A DNA stretch of 50,899 nucleotides from positions 1-50,899 of the IMG/VR virus record IMGVR_UViG_3300021440_000032. One strand, written 5' to 3'. The notes under the pieces were generated by a model. The model saw only the letters and a program-made list of their open reading frames with translations, did no database searches and had not been told where the DNA came from. The DNA is from a virus. The translations under genes and the position numbers were made by a program. Shown here piece after piece: positions 25,464 to 31,076 of the stretch (its first letter is position 1; each line of letters opens with the position of its first letter).

Positions 25464-25516
25464 TATTAAGCGCATCCTGTAGGTGCGCCTAAACCATGCA
25501 ACTAAGTGAGGTTAAC

Positions 25517-25633
25517 ATGCCTGATATCTATGATGTTTACAATGAAACCCACAAGGCATTCATCTGCGAATCCTTTTTCAAGGATCATCTGATGATGAAC
25601 ATCTGGTTTGGTTGGGATGATGTGCCTTATTGA
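25517..25633 (+). CDS. Small early protein (38 aa)
   Basis: MPDIYDVYNETHKAFICESF and so on to FGWDDVPY, starting at an ATG preceded by GTGAGG. It is the first gene of the early operon. It is acidic and aromatic-rich; small early phage proteins of this kind often bind and redirect host enzymes, but nothing specific can be read here. It is followed by a palindrome copy and the 190-residue early gene. Confidence 0.6.
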   Translation: MPDIYDVYNETHKAFICESFFKDHLMMNIWFGWDDVPY

Positions 25634-25642
25634 TTCCAGGTT

Positions 25643-25656
25643 TTACAGGGTTGTAA
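25643..25656. repeat. Dispersed palindrome, perfect copy (TTTTACA-N4-TGTAAAA)
   Basis: TTACA-gggt-TGTAA with 7-bp arms. A second, overlapping inverted repeat TTACAGGG/CCCTGTAA (25643-25667) uses the same left arm. It is 50 bases before the ATG at 25706. Confidence 0.8.
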
Positions 25657-25705
25657 AAGCCCTGTAATGCGTGTAATCTCGCACGACAACAACGTAGGAT
25701 AGATC

Positions 25706-26278
25706 ATGTCTGATAAGACTGCTGATACACTTGAAAATGGTCAGATCGCTCAAGGCGAAGCATTGGCCGTTCGTTTCAATGAACACTGTCGCGATGAGGG
25801 CTCCAAGCTGATGCGCTACATGAAGGACTTGTTCGAGTTGTCTTTGCAAGGCCGTAAAGCCTTCCGAGTCAACGTTGAGCACATTCTCAAGCAGTGGCGT
25901 GCTGAAGTGAAAAACCATGAAGGCACAGACAAGGAAGAGTTGTATCAACGTATGGCCCGTAGTGCTGGCGTCCGTCTGTCTGAAGCCGTGACTATTTCCA
26001 AGGCATTTGATGCTGGATTTAATCCTGACTTTGATCTGTCTTCTACTGGTGCTATTCTGGTTAAGGTGAATGGCGAGTATGCTGGTTATCACTCGCTGGT
26101 GGGCTTCGCCCGTCAATTCCGTGATTCCCAAGCTGCCAATGGTCCCACTGCCAAGCGTGGCCGTAAGGCTAAGGATGAGCTTACCAAGGCTATGGAATAC
26201 CTCGCCAAGCTGGAGCTTGATGACGTGGCCCGTGATGCACTGGTGGCATTCCTGACCGATCCTAAGGGACAAGAGTAA
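25706..26278 (+). CDS. Early protein of unknown function with AT-hook-like KRGRK motif
   Basis: 190 residues, GC-richer than its surroundings and the first sizeable early gene. Mostly helical. The C-terminal part has AKRGRKAKDELTKAME (about residues 150-165); the KRGRK core resembles an AT-hook minor-groove binder. This makes it one candidate for a DNA-binding regulator of the early region. No family is recognised. An open frame on the opposite strand is a shadow of this one. Confidence 0.6.
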   Translation: MSDKTADTLENGQIAQGEALAVRFNEHCRDEGSKLMRYMKDLFELSLQGRKAFRVNVEHILKQWRAEVKNHEGTDKEELYQRMARSAGVRLSEAVTISKAFDAGFNPDFDLSSTGAILVKVNGEYAGYHSLVGFARQFRDSQAANGPTAKRGRKAKDELTKAMEYLAKLELDDVARDALVAFLTDPKGQE

Positions 26279-26285
26279 TCAACCC

Positions 26286-26361
26286 GGGCCGGTAACTTAT
26301 TGGTTAAAAGTAGCGGGCTCATAACCCGTTAATGAGAGTTCGATTCTCTCCCGGCCTACCA
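26286..26361 (+). tRNA. tRNA-Met (CAU)
   Basis: Acceptor GGGCCGG with CCGGCCT (a G-T first pair), anticodon arm GCGGG-CTCATAA-CCCGT, T arm GAGAG-TTCGATT-CTCTC, discriminator A and encoded CCA. The paired first base suggests elongator Met. A CAT anticodon lysidine-modified to read Ile (ATA) cannot be excluded by eye. Confidence 0.9.
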
Positions 26362-26362
26362 A

Positions 26363-26376
26363 TTACAATCGTGTAA
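26363..26376. repeat. Dispersed palindrome, perfect copy (AATTACA-N4-TGTAATT)
   Basis: TTACA-atcg-TGTAA with 7-bp arms, directly after the tRNA CCA end and 33 bases before the ATG at 26410. Confidence 0.8.
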
Positions 26377-26409
26377 TTTCTGTCAACTGTCAACAACTGG
26401 AGTTAAGTC

Positions 26410-26682
26410 ATGCAAGTTCTGCAAAACGTGGTAGAAGTGAAGGAAGAAGGTTTTCTTGCCTTGATTGGTAAGAATGTGGAAGTATTCTGTGGTATCTACA
26501 TATATGCTGGAAAACTTGTGGGTGTGAACACTACATGTATCAAGTTGGAGAATCCCCATATTGTGTATGAAACAGGTGGTTTCCTGGACAAGAAGTATAA
26601 GGATGCCCAACAAATGGGGAGGCAATTCCACTATATCTCAACTGCCTTTGTTGAGTCTTTTGGTGAAAGTCACAAACTGTGA
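26410..26682 (+). CDS. Early protein of unknown function (90 aa)
   Basis: MQVLQNVVEVKEEGFLALIG opens a compact, beta-rich protein (NVEVFCGIYIYAGKLVGVN) with a GGAG ribosome site. Such small folds resemble OB- or Sm-like domains, but this is not a family assignment. It ends in TGA, and the very next codon (TTG) continues in the same frame into the Gly-Leu repeat ORF, so partial readthrough would give a fused product. Confidence 0.6.
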   Translation: MQVLQNVVEVKEEGFLALIGKNVEVFCGIYIYAGKLVGVNTTCIKLENPHIVYETGGFLDKKYKDAQQMGRQFHYISTAFVESFGESHKL

Positions 26683-26907
26683 TTGGACGTAAACAACGAA
26701 GCCAGTCTGGGTCTAGGTCTGGGTCTGGGTCTAGGTCTTGGTCTTGGTCTGGGTCTGGGTCTAGGTCTGGGTCTAGGTCTAGGTCTTGGTCTTGGTCTGG
26801 GTCTGGGTCTAGGTCTAGGTCTAGGTCTAGGTCTAGGTCTGGGTCTGGGTCTGCGACCAAGACCTTTTAAGTTTCAATTCTTTCAACTCATCTGGAGATT
26901 ATTATGA
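26683..26907 (+). CDS. Gly-Leu dipeptide-repeat ORF (74 aa)
   Basis: DVNNEAS-L, then 24 Gly-Leu pairs, then RPRPFKFQFFQLIWRLL. The start would be TTG directly after the TGA of the preceding gene and in the same frame. The stop overlaps the next gene's ATG as ATGA, typical of coupled phage genes. Across 24 repeats only the third base of the Leu codon varies, as expected if the Gly-Leu protein is selected. The repeat is hydrophobic enough to enter a membrane. No family known; the ribosome site is weak. Confidence 0.5.
   Translation: MDVNNEASLGLGLGLGLGLGLGLGLGLGLGLGLGLGLGLGLGLGLGLGLGLGLGLGLRPRPFKFQFFQLIWRLL
26710..26853 (+). repeat. Hexanucleotide tandem repeat (GGTCTN)24
   Basis: 24 consecutive GGTCTN units where N is A, G or T and the other five bases never change. 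The order of N shows a repeated block (A-T-T-G-G-A occurs twice), indicating expansion by slippage or unequal recombination. Directly after it CGACCAAGACC is complementary to GGTCTTGGTC within the repeat, so an RNA hairpin is possible. Confidence 0.95.
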
Positions 26908-27143
26908 TTCGTGCAACATCTATGACCCATGCATTCGCAACTGCTGCTACTCGCAATCCCAATTGGATTGCACGTCAAGTGGAAGATCGTATCGTCCACA
27001 CGAAGGTTGGTATCGTCCGTGAAAAGGACCACATCAACGTAAGCAAGACCACAGCTCTGAAGTTGGTAGGGTCTATCATCGGCCACATCGCTGCCACCAA
27101 CAAGCAGCAACATCCCCGCGTTGTTGCGGATATCCAAGGCTGA
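26904..27143 (+). CDS. Early protein of unknown function (79 aa)
   Basis: Starts MIRATSMTHAFATAATRNP with a GGAG site, its ATG overlapping the stop of the repeat ORF. Basic, helical, with a KTTALKLVGSIIGHIA segment. No recognisable family. Codon use is GC-richer than in the late genes, like the other early genes around it. Confidence 0.6.
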   Translation: MIRATSMTHAFATAATRNPNWIARQVEDRIVHTKVGIVREKDHINVSKTTALKLVGSIIGHIAATNKQQHPRVVADIQG

Positions 27144-27166
27144 TTAATTGGGCTTAGGCCCCTTAA

Positions 27167-27180
27167 TTACAAAGGTGTAA
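27167..27180. repeat. Dispersed palindrome, perfect copy, holds a ribosome site in its centre
   Basis: TTACA-aagg-TGTAA ends 3 bases before the ATG at 27184. The AAAGG Shine-Dalgarno of that gene lies in the loop, so RNA folding or a bound protein could control its translation. Confidence 0.8.
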
Positions 27181-27183
27181 ATC

Positions 27184-27525
27184 ATGAAAGTTGAAATCAA
27201 TCACCCACATGCTGAAGCTATTGCAGCTTTCTATAATGGACGTAGAATCCGAAGTATATCATACACTGGTCACCCACCCTGGATGAAACTTGGTGTTAAT
27301 AACCCACTTTTCTCACCAGAAAACAGATACGAAATCGAACCAGAAGTCAAGGTGAAGTATTCATCTATGTACAAGACTAGTACTCAAGGCACTGCCATTG
27401 GTGTTGGTGAATTTACGACATATCACCAAGCTTCTGAAAGTATTCGTCCGGACGAATTTGCTGGGGTGGTGAAGAAGACATATACAGACAATGTGTTGAC
27501 TGCAATTGAAATTGTGAAAGAGTAA
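27184..27525 (+). CDS. Hypothetical early protein (113 aa)
   Basis: MKVEINHPHAEAIAAFYNGR, later SPENRYEIEPEVKVKYSSMY and a C-terminal VKKTYTDNVLTAIEIVKE. The middle EIEP segment resembles a short motif in many uncharacterised phage early proteins. A palindrome copy sits right before its start. Function not known. Confidence 0.6.
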   Translation: MKVEINHPHAEAIAAFYNGRRIRSISYTGHPPWMKLGVNNPLFSPENRYEIEPEVKVKYSSMYKTSTQGTAIGVGEFTTYHQASESIRPDEFAGVVKKTYTDNVLTAIEIVKE

Positions 27526-27534
27526 GGAAACAAA

Positions 27535-27723
27535 ATGAATGTGAAGAAGATGGCTCGACGTGTTCGGGCATTGGAGCGTTTCAAGGTTTTGCCATTTGAC
27601 CAAGTACGTGATCGTGAGGAGGAATTCGACCGTCCTTATACCGAAGTCGATTACAATTTGTATTTGGATCGCAAGCAAGCTGAACTAAACTCGTTGAAGA
27701 AGTATCATGGCGTTCAAATTTGA
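27535..27723 (+). CDS. Small basic early protein (62 aa)
   Basis: MNVKKMARRVRALERFKVLP, followed by acidic/aromatic residues (RDREEEFDRPYTEVDYNLYL). It starts with an AAGGAA site 10 bases after the preceding stop and overlaps the next gene by 17 bases. Charged and helical; no family recognised. Confidence 0.6.
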   Translation: MNVKKMARRVRALERFKVLPFDQVRDREEEFDRPYTEVDYNLYLDRKQAELNSLKKYHGVQI

Positions 27724-28243
27724 ACAGCAGTTCGGCGACTATAAACTCTGTCTCAAAGGAGAATTTGTCTTCAATGGGACGGATGATAAAGGGTATGGAA
27801 AGATTATCCGTTGGTCTGTGTTTACTCCCAATGATGCAGGAAATATAAACTGGGGTAAAGGGGTTCTTCATTTTGCTACTATGTACTGGTTCATGGCCCA
27901 ATGTGGTAATGCTGGTATGATGCGGTTTGCCGGAAGTACTAGGTTCTGGCCTGAAGAGCATCAGGATGCTATGGCTAAATGGGTCATTAATTCCATCGAA
28001 TCAGTATTTGATGCGCTTGATGGGTACCATAAGAACACTCGCCAGTGGACTTTGAATCTCACATCGCATAACGATAATGCATTATGTGGGTATATCAAGA
28101 AGCAGCCTAACTGCAAGCCGGTGCATACATACCGGAATCAAGCTCATCACCCCAACGCACAGTGTACCTGGTATGCTTGGCATAGGAACCCAGATGGGTT
28201 GCCAGAAGAATGGGGTATTGAATTGAAGGAGATTCCTATTTGA
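27707..28243 (+). CDS. Hypothetical early protein (178 aa)
   Basis: Trp- and His-rich (WFMAQCGNAGMMRFAGSTRFW; YRNQAHHPNAQCTWYAW). The MYWFMAQCG to RFWPEEHQDAMA part is helical and may form a small domain of unknown function. No catalytic motif is clear. It overlaps its neighbours by a few bases at both ends, a tightly packed early operon. Confidence 0.6.
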   Translation: MAFKFEQQFGDYKLCLKGEFVFNGTDDKGYGKIIRWSVFTPNDAGNINWGKGVLHFATMYWFMAQCGNAGMMRFAGSTRFWPEEHQDAMAKWVINSIESVFDALDGYHKNTRQWTLNLTSHNDNALCGYIKKQPNCKPVHTYRNQAHHPNAQCTWYAWHRNPDGLPEEWGIELKEIPI

Positions 28244-28425
28244 AGAAAGATCTTCTTATTCCTCTTGTGGCATCGTTATGGTTCGTGCTTGGATACCTGT
28301 GTCACGAACCTGATATTGTTTACAAGGTTGTAATTCAACCTGCTACTGATCAACAACTCATCGACTTCTGGTTTGGTAACCAGGACAAAACTAAATTGCG
28401 TAATCGCATCTGTAGGAATAGATAA
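28240..28425 (+). CDS. Small membrane protein, TTG start (61 aa)
   Basis: MKKDLLIPLVASLWFVLGYL gives one N-terminal membrane segment or signal, then a periplasm-facing tail (HEPDIVYKVVIQPATDQ) ending in basic residues. The start is TTG overlapping the preceding stop, with GAAGGAG upstream. Possibly an envelope modifier such as a superinfection-exclusion protein, but this is only a guess from size and topology. Confidence 0.5.
   Translation: MKKDLLIPLVASLWFVLGYLCHEPDIVYKVVIQPATDQQLIDFWFGNQDKTKLRNRICRNR
28320..28333. repeat. Dispersed palindrome, perfect copy inside a coding region
   Basis: TTACA-aggt-TGTAA within the small membrane protein gene, encoding YKVV. Sites in coding DNA mostly read as Tyr-Lys-Val-Val or similar. 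Confidence 0.75.
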
Positions 28426-28652
28426 TGTTTAAAGACATCTGCCTTGCCATCGTAGCTATCATCTTATTCTGTGTTGTACTTTTAGGTACAATAATGGGGT
28501 TAGAGTGGGCTAATCAAAAGTGGAATTGTACCTATTATCCTGGAGACACCAAGATGATTGCTGGTACTTGTTATATAAAAGAAAACAATAAGTATGTAAC
28601 ATTGCATACTTATATCAACAACGTGTCTAATGTAAACGTACAAGTTAAGTGA
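28425..28652 (+). CDS. Small membrane protein (75 aa)
   Basis: One N-terminal transmembrane span (residues about 5-26, ICLAIVAIILFCVVLLGTIM) then a polar tail with three Cys or aromatic-rich turns (WNCTYYPGDTKMIAGTCYIK). The start overlaps the previous stop by one base (TAATG). The two adjacent genes thus encode a pair of single-span proteins. Role unknown. Confidence 0.55.
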   Translation: MFKDICLAIVAIILFCVVLLGTIMGLEWANQKWNCTYYPGDTKMIAGTCYIKENNKYVTLHTYINNVSNVNVQVK

Positions 28653-28664
28653 AGGATTATCATC

Positions 28665-28931
28665 ATGCGCCCATACTTTATCCATATCCGACCTAAGAAT
28701 GTTCAGACCAACTGCAAGGGCGGTACTACTGTTGCCGTTGTTGGTGACGAAGACAACGGTTATTCCTTCGGTGTTGCTAAGTGCAGCATCCATGATAACT
28801 ATTGCAAGGTCACTGGCCGTATGCTAGCTACTGGTCGTGCATTCGAGAAGCGTACTCGCATTCATCTTCCTGATGATGTGACTACGTTGCAAGCTGCTGA
28901 AAAGCACATCCGTTCCATTCTGTCTGTGTAA
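28665..28931 (+). CDS. Hypothetical early protein (88 aa)
   Basis: MRPYFIHIRPKNVQTNCKGG, then VGDEDNGYSFGVAKCS and a C-terminal helix (LQAAEKHIRSILSV). It has a GAAGGA site. Three Cys residues do not make an obvious zinc motif. Not recognised. Confidence 0.6.
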   Translation: MRPYFIHIRPKNVQTNCKGGTTVAVVGDEDNGYSFGVAKCSIHDNYCKVTGRMLATGRAFEKRTRIHLPDDVTTLQAAEKHIRSILSV

Positions 28932-28945
28932 TTACACAGTTGTAA
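28932..28945. repeat. Dispersed palindrome, perfect copy between stop and start
   Basis: TTACA-cagt-TGTAA fills the gap between the stop at 28931 and the ATG at 28947, leaving one base before the start and no room for a normal Shine-Dalgarno. Confidence 0.8.
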
Positions 28946-28946
28946 T

Positions 28947-29159
28947 ATGATCAGAATACCTGCACATAAGCAGATTGATCCAGCTAAGGCTGCTGGTCAG
29001 ATCAAAACCCTTGGTGATTACATTCAGCAGAAGACTGCTAATGATCCCAAGAAGCTCACGTTTGAAGAGTGGTGGACAAAGGAACATGACCACACCCCAG
29101 AGTGGGGAAGTTATGAAATTCTTAAACAGTGTTGGGATGCCAGTAGGGCTAACCTGTAA
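28947..29159 (+). CDS. Hypothetical early protein (70 aa)
   Basis: MIRIPAHKQIDPAKAAGQIK, then KKLTFEEWWTKEHDHTPEWG and a C-terminal EILKQCWDASRANL. The FEEWW...W..A..A pattern is a common short phage protein shape of unknown role. It has no Shine-Dalgarno; the palindrome occupies that position. Confidence 0.6.
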   Translation: MIRIPAHKQIDPAKAAGQIKTLGDYIQQKTANDPKKLTFEEWWTKEHDHTPEWGSYEILKQCWDASRANL

Positions 29160-29166
29160 CTAACAT

Positions 29167-29242
29167 CTGCCCGTAGCTCAATGGAAAGAGCAACAGATTT
29201 CTAATCTGTGGGTTGGGGGTTCGAGTCCCTCCGGGCAGGCCA
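29167..29242 (+). tRNA. tRNA-Arg (UCU)
   Basis: Acceptor CTGCCCG/CGGGCAG, D arm GCTC/GAGC, anticodon arm ACAGA-TTTCTAA-TCTGT (anticodon TCT, reads AGA), T arm with TTCGAGT loop, discriminator G and encoded CCA. It supplies a codon frequent in AT-rich phage genes. It lies between early genes, 7 bases after a stop. Confidence 0.92.
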
Positions 29243-29243
29243 A

Positions 29244-29256
29244 ATACAAATTGTAA
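29244..29256. repeat. Dispersed palindrome, one-mismatch copy (N3)
   Basis: ATACA-aat-TGTAA one base before the ATG at 29258; again the palindrome replaces a ribosome site. Confidence 0.6.
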
Positions 29257-29257
29257 A

Positions 29258-29362
29258 ATGAAATACTTTTACGAAGTGTTCTGCACAGTGTGTGGATCAC
29301 TATTTCATAACCGTAGTACTTGTCCTATCGAAAAGGCAAAGAAACGAAATGACTCAAACTAA
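29258..29362 (+). CDS. Tiny Cys-containing protein (34 aa)
   Basis: MKYFYEVFCTVCGSLFHNRS then TCPIEKAKKRNDSN: a CX2C plus a third Cys, like half of a zinc ribbon. It starts right after a palindrome copy, and its end overlaps the next gene's start by 14 bases. Short, so confidence is limited, but the position fits a real early gene. Confidence 0.5.
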   Translation: MKYFYEVFCTVCGSLFHNRSTCPIEKAKKRNDSN

Positions 29363-29594
29363 GTTCATCAAACCGTTCCGTGTTGGTGATGTAGTGCATA
29401 TCCGGGGTGAGAAGGATGAGCACATCATCAAAGAAGTTAACATTGATGTTGATACCTTTGAGTACTCTACCCATCGCTCCGCATGGTGGCCACATGAACA
29501 CTGTTCACTTATACGTAGGTGTAATGTTGACTCAATGAAAACCCTGAGAGAATCTATCTTTGCAGAAGAGGAAGAAGGTTATGAGAGCTACTAG
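29349..29594 (+). CDS. Hypothetical early protein, KOW/SH3-like start (81 aa)
   Basis: From the ATG at 29349 (a longer frame to 29292 lacks a ribosome site): MTQTKFIKPFRVGDVVHIRG, later IKEVNIDVDTFEYST. The FRVGDVVHIRG...IKEV phrase looks like a small SH3-type barrel. The C-terminus is acidic (FAEEEEGYESY). Role unknown. Confidence 0.6.
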   Translation: MTQTKFIKPFRVGDVVHIRGEKDEHIIKEVNIDVDTFEYSTHRSAWWPHEHCSLIRRCNVDSMKTLRESIFAEEEEGYESY

Positions 29595-30006
29595 ACTATG
29601 GTCTATCATCATTGCTGCGGCATCCATAGCTGTGGCTTTTACAGGTTGTAATAACGATCAACCCCAACAGGTACAACAATATGCACCTCAACAACAGCAG
29701 GAACCGGCCGGTGTTTCTCAACAATATCAACCGCAGGTTGTTCAGCAAGCCCCAGAAGATCACACGATTCGTGATGGCCTCATTGGTGCTGGCGTTGGCT
29801 ACATGCTTGGGCGTCACACTGCTGGTGGGGGAGGTACTCCTTCGTACAGTGGGGGTTCTCCTGGGTATTCCCATCCTCCTGTGGTACACAATACAACGGT
29901 TGTAAAGAAGGTTTACGTTCAGCAGAACGTCAAGCAATTCAATCGACCACCAGTGAATACATCACCACGGTCATATCGACCATCAATCAGTAGTAAACGT
30001 CGATGA
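29581..30006 (+). CDS. Lipoprotein with glycine-zipper segment
   Basis: 141 residues from the ATG at 29581 (AGAAGG site). MRATRLWSIIIAAASIAVAF then TGC: a signal peptide with lipobox FTGC. After a Gln/Pro-rich linker comes DGLIGAGVGYMLGRHTAG (about residues 64-80), a glycine zipper, then a Gly/Ser/Pro and basic tail. It would be anchored in the outer membrane of the host. An early lipoprotein is more likely to block superinfection or modify the envelope than to act as a spanin. Confidence 0.7.
   Translation: MRATRLWSIIIAAASIAVAFTGCNNDQPQQVQQYAPQQQQEPAGVSQQYQPQVVQQAPEDHTIRDGLIGAGVGYMLGRHTAGGGGTPSYSGGSPGYSHPPVVHNTTVVKKVYVQQNVKQFNRPPVNTSPRSYRPSISSKRR
29639..29651. repeat. Dispersed palindrome, perfect copy with N3, over the lipobox codons
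   Basis: TTACA-ggt-TGTAA spans the Thr-Gly-Cys codons of the lipoprotein signal. Confidence 0.65.
29891..29905. repeat. Dispersed palindrome, one-mismatch copy (N5)
   Basis: ATACA-acggt-TGTAA in the lipoprotein's 3' part; core TACAA-cgg-TTGTA. Confidence 0.5.
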
Positions 30007-30464
30007 TTACCCACAAGATTACACTCAAGGCTAAGGCCAGAGTGATTGATGATGATGAGTGGGGTGGATATCTTGGAATGGATAGGCACTATCACAATTC
30101 ATTCCGTAATGTCCCTCGTAAGCTGGACAAGATATCCTACACTCAGTTCATTACCAAACTGCCATGTAAGATAGGGGATCTTCTGGTAGTTAAGTCCTTG
30201 GATCTTAACGGTCCTGAGGCTCTGCAACCATTCCGTTGGTATGTTGTTTCTGATATTCAGGAACTTCACCAGATGGCTAATTATACGACTGATCTTGAGC
30301 CTCAGTGTCTTTACCTTCAACCATTGAGTACATACTCACCAGGATACAAAGCCCAACCATTCTGGTCTAATCCGCTTCTTTACAAAGTTGTAGAACAGAC
30401 TAGTGTCCCTCAAGTTATTAAGGATGCTTATGCTAACCTACAGAATCAATGCCAAGCAAACTGA
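30003..30464 (+). CDS. Hypothetical early protein (153 aa)
   Basis: MITHKITLKAKARVIDDDEW, then Tyr/Pro/Gln-rich sequence (LPCKIGDLLVVKSLDLNGPEA; LYLQPLSTYSPGY). Start overlaps the lipoprotein stop (ATGA), stop lies 34 bases into the next gene. A GDLLVVK...PFRWYVVSD segment suggests a small beta domain. Not recognised. Confidence 0.55.
   Translation: MITHKITLKAKARVIDDDEWGGYLGMDRHYHNSFRNVPRKLDKISYTQFITKLPCKIGDLLVVKSLDLNGPEALQPFRWYVVSDIQELHQMANYTTDLEPQCLYLQPLSTYSPGYKAQPFWSNPLLYKVVEQTSVPQVIKDAYANLQNQCQAN
30380..30393. repeat. Dispersed palindrome, one-mismatch copy
   Basis: TTACA-aagt-TGTAG, encoding YKVVE, 37 bases before the start at 30430. Confidence 0.55.
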
Positions 30465-30750
30465 ACAACGTGAGTTTATTCCTCTTACCAAACAGGAAAA
30501 AAAAAGATACGTCGTAGGCGGAGCAGATCACAAGCAAGCCATTCTAAGGCACGCGCTGAAAAATACCTACTTCAAAGAAGGTGATACAGTCTATGCCTAT
30601 GATGGTGAAGAAGGTACAATTGTTGATATCTGTCCACACTATGACAAGATTGAGTGGAATGGATTGAAACCATTGTTTATTGGGGTATGGATTGAGGACT
30701 ACCAATGTTCTCTATACTTCCACTATTCTGACCTTGAATGGACTAAGTAA
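30430..30750 (+). CDS. Hypothetical early protein (106 aa)
   Basis: Start chosen at 30430 because AAGGA lies 6 bases upstream; other in-frame ATGs are at 30403 and 30424. Sequence MLTYRINAKQTEQREFIPLT, then FKEGDTVYAYDGEEGTIVDI (about residues 52-71), which looks like a small SH3/KOW-like barrel. The C-terminal part is Tyr/Trp-rich. Function unknown. Confidence 0.55.
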   Translation: MLTYRINAKQTEQREFIPLTKQEKKRYVVGGADHKQAILRHALKNTYFKEGDTVYAYDGEEGTIVDICPHYDKIEWNGLKPLFIGVWIEDYQCSLYFHYSDLEWTK

Positions 30751-31076
30751 TGCAACACATCGTTTATCGCCATGCTGAAAATCATGGCAACCAATTCCTT
30801 GTTATAAACTATGCAGAGGTTCGAGTGTTTGGTAGCTTGTATACCATGCACGACAACTCATTCAGACCTTACGTTGAGGCTGACGCACTTCATCCTGAAC
30901 GTGCTTTTTACTACGTTGTAAATGATGAGGCTACCGCTATGAAGGTAGCGGAGTTCTGTGCCAGTAAAACCCCCGGGGTTGATTGGTACTGGGCTAAGAT
31001 TTCTGGTAAGGTGACTAGTAAGGTAGCACCTACTATTGTCACAACATTTGATGAGAAAGGGGCACTGCCCAAATGA
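30750..31076 (+). CDS. Hypothetical protein (108 aa), end of early small-gene block
   Basis: MQHIVYRHAENHGNQFLVIN and a later YVVNDEATAMKVAEFCASKT, a mixed alpha/beta shape without recognised motifs. Start and stop overlap its neighbours (TAATG and ATGA). It directly precedes the PuuD-type peptidase gene and may be the first gene of the amidoligase cassette, or the last small early gene. Confidence 0.55.
   Translation: MQHIVYRHAENHGNQFLVINYAEVRVFGSLYTMHDNSFRPYVEADALHPERAFYYVVNDEATAMKVAEFCASKTPGVDWYWAKISGKVTSKVAPTIVTTFDEKGALPK

Larger units (their letters stand above)
24354..25516 (+). other. Gene-poor structured leader of the early region (1.16 kb)
   Basis: No convincing gene lies here. Short open frames (for example 24708-24905) start at non-ATG codons without ribosome sites and cover RNA-like hairpins. 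The stretch holds a palindrome copy at 24756, three CAGGG-type hairpins, a nut-like boxA plus hairpin, two tandem sigma70-type promoters and a further hairpin pair. It probably functions as promoter, antitermination and RNA-leader DNA for the early operon. Confidence 0.65.

Noticed and set aside
25643-26272. 209-codon open frame on the minus strand opposite the early gene at 25706
   Set aside because: Mirror of the real plus-strand gene, no ribosome site, low-complexity Leu/Ser/His-rich sequence, wrong direction for the operon.
26540-26860. Minus-strand Asp-Pro-Asp-Leu repeat frame and the plus-strand Ser-Arg/Ser-Gly frame across the hexanucleotide repeat
   Set aside because: In both, the variable base is not confined to silent positions, and neither joins neighbouring genes; the Gly-Leu frame explains the variation better.
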